The notes below the pieces were generated by a model. The model did not search any database. It had not been told where the DNA came from and saw only the letters and a program-made list of their open reading frames with translations. A stretch of 64,000 bases of DNA, from NCBI RefSeq assembly GCF_003025555.1, contig NZ_PYMH01000001.1, forward strand, positions 682,001 to 746,000, in the 5' to 3' direction. The stretch's first letter is position 1. Each line of letters opens with the position of its first letter. Of this stretch, positions 60,250 to 64,000 are shown in pieces. The DNA is from Photobacterium lutimaris (GTDB taxonomy: Bacteria; Pseudomonadota; Gammaproteobacteria; Enterobacterales; Vibrionaceae). The translations under genes were made by a program, and so were the position numbers.

Positions 60250-61419
60250 GTGAAAAAAGTCATACTCTATTCAATCTTACTTTTGGTTGGCTTGTTCCTA
60301 TCACAATTACTCCCGCTCTATATCGAAGGCTACGGTGCCTGGCAGCCAATGCTTATGGTTGTAACGATGTCGGCACTGGCTTACATCATGATTAATGTAG
60401 GGCGTGAGTTTGAGATAGATAAAAACAACTTGAAGCAGTACAGCTGGGACTACGTAGTGGCAATGACTACGGCAACATTTCCTTGGATTGCTGTTGTTCT
60501 GTATTTTATCTTTGTGCTGATGCCAAGTGACTTATGGTTCAATGCCGACGCATGGAAAGAAACCCTTGTAATTGGTCGCTTTGCTGCACCTACATCTGCG
60601 GGGGTACTATTTGCCATGCTTGCTGCTGCTGGTCTCGGTGCAACATGGATGTTCAAAAAGGCACGTGTATTAGCCATTTTTGATGATCTCGATACTGTTC
60701 TGCTGATGATTCCACTGACAATATTGGTGGTAGGTTGGCGTCCGGCTTTAGGCTTAACCCTAATACTGATGCTTGCACTGTTGGTTATCGGTTATAAGTA
60801 TCTGCATAAGTGGAACATTCCTTCCTCTGCGGGCACGATTGTTGGCTATTCAGTCCTTATTGCTGGTCTTTGTGAGGTCTTTTACATCTCAACGGGTATT
60901 CACTTTGAGGTACTGCTTCCAGCCTTTGTGCTTGGTTGTATGATGAAGTCTCAGCACGAATCAACGAAAGATGCAAAAGTGTCAACGGTCGTTGCTGCTA
61001 GCTTCATGGTACTGGTTGGTTTGAGCCTACCTCAGATTTTCGGCGGTATTACCCCTGCAGATAACTCAAGTATTACTACTGCGATGCCTGCGATGGAGAT
61101 GAGTGAAATTGCCTTCCACGTGATCATGATTTCTATCGTGTCGAATATTGGCAAGATGTTTCCGTTATTTTGCTACCGCAACGAAGCAACAGTAAAAGAA
61201 CGTTTGGCTCTATCTATTGGTATGTGGCCGCGCGGTGAAGTTGGTGCTGGTGTATTGATGATCAGCATCGGTTATGGATTTGGTGGACCTATTGTGACAA
61301 TCAGTATGCTGTCATTGGCATTGAACTTAGTGCTGACAGGATTCTTCATCATGATGGTACGTAGTTTGATTTTAAGCCCTGAAGAAAGAGGAGGCGTACA
61401 TGAAAAAACGCGAGCTTAA
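60250..61419 (+). CDS. Cation:proton antiporter (monovalent cation/H+ exchanger family)
   Basis: A polytopic inner-membrane antiporter of 389 residues with eleven to twelve hydrophobic segments. Features are AYIMINVGREFEIDKNNLKQYSWDY, the PTSAGVLFAMLAAAGLGA region, LPAFVLGCMMKSQ and GMWPRGEVGAGVLMISIGYGF, which match the Na_H_Exchanger fold (CPA-type). No cytoplasmic TrkA-type domain is present, so it is a membrane-only short form. It starts at GTG 60250 with AAGG upstream; the nearby ATG at 60248 hits a stop at once. A small membrane peptide gene overlaps its 3' end. Na+/H+ or K+/H+ exchange cannot be told apart. Confidence 0.85.
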   Translation: MKKVILYSILLLVGLFLSQLLPLYIEGYGAWQPMLMVVTMSALAYIMINVGREFEIDKNNLKQYSWDYVVAMTTATFPWIAVVLYFIFVLMPSDLWFNADAWKETLVIGRFAAPTSAGVLFAMLAAAGLGATWMFKKARVLAIFDDLDTVLLMIPLTILVVGWRPALGLTLILMLALLVIGYKYLHKWNIPSSAGTIVGYSVLIAGLCEVFYISTGIHFEVLLPAFVLGCMMKSQHESTKDAKVSTVVAASFMVLVGLSLPQIFGGITPADNSSITTAMPAMEMSEIAFHVIMISIVSNIGKMFPLFCYRNEATVKERLALSIGMWPRGEVGAGVLMISIGYGFGGPIVTISMLSLALNLVLTGFFIMMVRSLILSPEERGGVHEKTRA

Positions 61420-61483
61420 GTTATTGGCAGCGGTAATCTCTATATTTTTACTTTCACTCGTTGTGGGTAGAGCTGCAGCCTAA
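61400..61483 (+). CDS. 27-residue membrane micropeptide overlapping the antiporter 3' end
   Basis: A short gene of 27 codons plus stop, starting at ATG 61400 with the strong ribosome binding site GAGGAGG at 61389-61395, 4 bases upstream, and ending TAA at 61481. The product has a basic start (MKKRELK), a hydrophobic helix of about 16 residues (LLAAVISIFLLSLVVG) and ends RAAA. It begins inside the antiporter gene (20 bases overlap) in another frame, suggesting translational coupling. It resembles the small accessory membrane peptides that modulate transporters. The antiporter terminator follows at 61506. Confidence 0.65.
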   Translation: MKKRELKLLAAVISIFLLSLVVGRAAA

Positions 61484-61505
61484 AATATAGCTTAGATTTG
61501 ATTGT

Positions 61506-61544
61506 AACTGGCTACGTCTCTCAATAGACGTAGCCAGTTTTTTT
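61506..61544 (+). terminator. Rho-independent terminator of the antiporter operon
   Basis: Fourteen-base stem AACTGGCTACGTCT (61506-61519) and AGACGTAGCCAGTT (61526-61539), six-base loop, followed by a T run. Confidence 0.95.
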
Positions 61545-61560
61545 ATATGGAGGTTAGTTA

Positions 61561-62946
61561 TTAGGCTGTTGCTGGTTGAGGTTGAACAGTGAGGTTGTTT
61601 AGCCAGCGCCGTTTCATGTAACGGTTAAAGCATAATGATAATTTAACGGTTTCTTCAGCCAGTAAGGCTAAATATACCCAGCCAAAGGACCACTCACCAA
61701 TAAATGCACCATAGGCAGTAAAGGGAATACCGATCATCCACATCGCGATGAAATCCATTCTTAAACAAAATAGGTTTTCCCCGCCAGTACGCAAAATACC
61801 GTTAATGATGATCATATTAAGCATTCTTAAGGTAATACCCAGGCTAATGACATACATAGCAGGCTGAGCCAGCGGTATTAAGTCCTCTTGGTTAAGGTTC
61901 AACCAAGATAGAACGAACTGATGGTTTAGATAAAGACATAGACCCATACCCATACCAATGATCAGGACAAACTTCAGGAAGAAGACCGTCATCGCTTGGG
62001 CCTTTTCAAACTCATCTCGTCCTAACGACTGCCCGATCAATACCGAGCAAGCGACGGATATCCCCATAAATACCGAATATAACAGTGACTCAAACGGACC
62101 TATCATGCTGAATACCGCCAACTCAGTCGTACCCATACGACCAAAAATAATTTGATAGGTCAGGGTGCCCAGTGCCCACAGAAGCGCGTTTAGAGACTGA
62201 GGGATCGCAATTTTACGGTAAGTCATCCACAGTGTTTGGTGATTACGAATAGCCCGGCTGACAATGAGCCAATGCTGGCGGTAAACCAGTACGGTACACA
62301 TCATTAAAACCTGTGCGAATCGAGCAATCGTTGTTGCTAACGCGGCACCAGCAACGCCCATTGCTGGTATGCCTAACCCGCCTTTGATCAATAGGAAATT
62401 TAGCGTTATGTTCAACGCAATGGTAATGGCACCCAGAATAAGTGGTAGCATGGCATCATCACTAGCACGCAAGCTCGATTCCAGTGTAATGATGACATGT
62501 GTCAGGATCAGAACAGGAAAGCTATACCAGAGGTACTGACTACCTTGCATGATCACATCTAGATCATTCGTTTGAAGCTGCATGATCTGCGGAGCAAAAA
62601 CAGTGATGACAAACGTAACGGGTACCATGATGGCAGCACCTAATTTCATGGCTTGAAATGTTACCGTTTTTGCATGAACACTGTCTTTTTTCCCCCAATA
62701 TTGGGAAACTAAGATGCCATTGGCAGAAGCGAGGCCCGCCATGATCATAATGGCGACGAAGTGCCATTTCGACGCAATACCAACAGCCGCTGTGGCTGAT
62801 TGGCCGAAATCGCTCACCATCAATACATCGGCAAGAGCGAGAATTGCCACTAAGGCACTTTGAATGGCAACGGGAAAAGCCAGCTTTGCTATACGAGCAA
62901 AGAGGTCGTTTGGCAGTGCTGTTTGTGTTTTTTTAATTGTTGTCAT
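61561..62946 (-). CDS. MATE-family multidrug/cation efflux transporter
   Basis: An inner-membrane exporter of 461 residues with twelve hydrophobic segments in two repeats of six. Conserved parts include LAFPVAIQSALVAILALADVLMVSDFG, GLASANGILVSQYWG and the second-half repeat IPQSLNALLWALGTLTYQIIFGRMG. The ATG at 62946 has GGAG 7 bases upstream; an ATG at 62964 is in frame. Divergent from an AraC-family regulator, whose target it probably is. Confidence 0.9.
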   Translation of the reverse strand: MTTIKKTQTALPNDLFARIAKLAFPVAIQSALVAILALADVLMVSDFGQSATAAVGIASKWHFVAIMIMAGLASANGILVSQYWGKKDSVHAKTVTFQAMKLGAAIMVPVTFVITVFAPQIMQLQTNDLDVIMQGSQYLWYSFPVLILTHVIITLESSLRASDDAMLPLILGAITIALNITLNFLLIKGGLGIPAMGVAGAALATTIARFAQVLMMCTVLVYRQHWLIVSRAIRNHQTLWMTYRKIAIPQSLNALLWALGTLTYQIIFGRMGTTELAVFSMIGPFESLLYSVFMGISVACSVLIGQSLGRDEFEKAQAMTVFFLKFVLIIGMGMGLCLYLNHQFVLSWLNLNQEDLIPLAQPAMYVISLGITLRMLNMIIINGILRTGGENLFCLRMDFIAMWMIGIPFTAYGAFIGEWSFGWVYLALLAEETVKLSLCFNRYMKRRWLNNLTVQPQPATA

Positions 62947-63029
62947 CGTCAGTCTCCGAATCATACCAATTAGAAATAGGTCGGCTTGGTAATGGACGGC
63001 AACTATAGCGAACCAGAAAATGGAGTGAC

Positions 63030-63932
63030 ATGTTAGAAAATACAGAAAACCTGTGCGAATCTGTCACTGTGGGTTTTGCCATGGTGCAACCCAAAACAGA
63101 TTGGAATGAAGAGGTTTATCTCGCTCAAGCCTGTAAAGAGCGCTTTCTTACTCAGTCTGATCTACCTGAGTTGAATGACAGCGGTTTTTTTATGGCCGGA
63201 CTGGCAGAGTTGGAGGAAGGGTATGAAATTGAACGGGTTGTTACAACCAATCACACCATACTGTTAACACAGGAAGGCATGGGGCTGCTAACTCTTACAG
63301 ACAGGCAATATTATTTACTGCCTAATACTCTGACTGTTTTGCCGGCTGGTTTGCCATTTCGGTTTGAGCTGGCGGATAAAAAGAAAGGTTGGAAAATGGC
63401 TTGGGTACTGCTTAAGCCTGGAGAAAAATGGTTGCCATTGGTGGCTAATGGCCAGCGAGTAGAGCATACCCCAATCTGTGAGCAAGTGTGGTCTGTTATG
63501 AATTTACTGCACAGCGAAATTGGCGGAAGGGCGAGTTACAGAAAGCTATTTGCTAGCGAACTCTCTCGGTTGATGCTGGGTAGTGCGAATTTAGCGCCAT
63601 CTAATTCGGTTTTGCGTGTTCAAAGTGTATTTAATGATATTGAATCACAACTTCACCTAAACTGGACTGTGAAAGGCATTGCTAAGCAGTGTTTTCTAAG
63701 TACTGAGCAGCTAAATAGGATCATAAAGCAGCTTTATCATTGTTCAACACAACAGCGCTTGATTCAGCTCCGCATGGAAAAAGCGGTAGACTTACTTCAC
63801 TATCAAGAATGGACGATTGGTATGGTTGCCCAACGATTAGGTTATCAAGATCCATTCAACTTCACTCATCGTTTTCGCCAATATCATGGCTGTTCACCAA
63901 GGGAATACCGCAAGCGGTTGTTTGCAGGCTAA
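63030..63932 (+). CDS. AraC-family transcriptional regulator
   Basis: DNA-binding regulator of 300 residues. The N-terminal sensor is a cupin-like domain of about 190 residues (VTTNHTILLTQEGMGLLTL, YLLPNTLTVLPAGLPFRFEL). The C-terminal double HTH of about 90 residues has NWTVKGIAKQCFLSTEQLNRIIKQLY and IGMVAQRLGYQDPFNFTHRFRQYHGCSPREYRK, matching the AraC signature. Divergent from the MATE gene with 83 bases between starts, so both probably share an operator there. The inducer is not known. Confidence 0.9.
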   Translation: MLENTENLCESVTVGFAMVQPKTDWNEEVYLAQACKERFLTQSDLPELNDSGFFMAGLAELEEGYEIERVVTTNHTILLTQEGMGLLTLTDRQYYLLPNTLTVLPAGLPFRFELADKKKGWKMAWVLLKPGEKWLPLVANGQRVEHTPICEQVWSVMNLLHSEIGGRASYRKLFASELSRLMLGSANLAPSNSVLRVQSVFNDIESQLHLNWTVKGIAKQCFLSTEQLNRIIKQLYHCSTQQRLIQLRMEKAVDLLHYQEWTIGMVAQRLGYQDPFNFTHRFRQYHGCSPREYRKRLFAG

Positions 63933-64000
63933 TGACGCTTTCAGAAGTATGGCGCTTCAGAGTCGTAAAAGGTCTTATCGGCGTGAGCGATTATTCGCCG

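Noticed and set aside
1..64000. CRISPR arrays, insertion sequences, integrons, prophage, tRNA or rRNA genes
   Set aside because: No regularly spaced repeats, transposase or integrase motifs, attachment-site pairs, or recognisable stable-RNA sequences were found by reading the window.

Overview
The window looks like chromosomal DNA of a marine gammaproteobacterium of the Vibrionaceae (Vibrio, Photobacterium or a close relative). This rests on several sequence features: moderate G+C with AT-rich intergenic regions, a CarRS/VprAB-like two-component pair, a Lpp-type murein lipoprotein, a Tad pilus locus, and dispersed intergenic copies of a TACCCAAGT-centred motif that I associate with Vibrionaceae. 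No rRNA, tRNA, insertion sequence, integrase, prophage or CRISPR array was recognised. The species call is inference.

Layout. 1-1669: codBA cytosine uptake and deamination operon (codA runs off the left edge), with a possible PurR operator upstream. 1670-2478: a long non-coding stretch holding a T9G9 tract, two perfect DnaA boxes in a palindrome, a strong Fur-box match and an 11-codon leader ORF, all ahead of an orphan CpxR-like response regulator. 3185-7189: lpp, a SCO1-type copper chaperone with a membrane partner, periplasmic asparaginase and a DUF368/PopT undecaprenyl-phosphate translocase candidate. 7351-12341: an envelope glycosylation island made of a GtrA-like flippase, a sensor kinase/response regulator pair, an ArnC/GtrB-like glycosyltransferase and an ArnT-like transferase. 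12508-18195: small hypothetical genes, a VOC protein, an aromatic aminotransferase, an alpha/beta hydrolase, a YgiW-type OB-fold protein and a CPBP protease.

18221-20864: cobU-cobC-cobQ, cobalamin salvage and late biosynthesis. 21538-24914: a complete polar amino acid ABC importer (ATPase, permease, binding protein, permease). 25204-26256: AroG-type DAHP synthase behind a good TyrR box. 26314-38839: a 14-gene Tad/Flp pilus locus on the minus strand, transcribed from the Flp pilin down to TadD. It is unusual in carrying a MoxR-like AAA ATPase between the prepilin peptidase and RcpC, and a small exported protein where RcpB/CpaD would be expected.

39125-47000: lipoproteins, an enoyl-CoA hydratase/rhomboid/DUF1840 cluster, DJ-1 and ABM proteins, periplasmic CpdB and an EEP-family nuclease/phosphatase. 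47177-54091: O-acetylhomoserine sulfhydrylase, a sulfatase with its radical-SAM maturase, a Crp/Fnr regulator and an OppA-type binding protein; together they suggest sulfur and peptide scavenging. 54149-63932: an orphan RodA, SlyB, a carboxylesterase, a DEDDh exonuclease, DUF3859, Hsp20, GyrI-like, a cation/proton antiporter with a 27-codon membrane peptide overlapping its 3' end, and a divergent MATE exporter/AraC regulator pair.

Two small genes (59094-59270 and 61400-61483) are shorter than 60 codons but have convincing ribosome binding sites. The strongest leads for something undescribed are the antiporter-coupled micropeptide, the AAA ATPase in the Tad operon, and the Fur-box/leader-ORF arrangement ahead of the orphan regulator.
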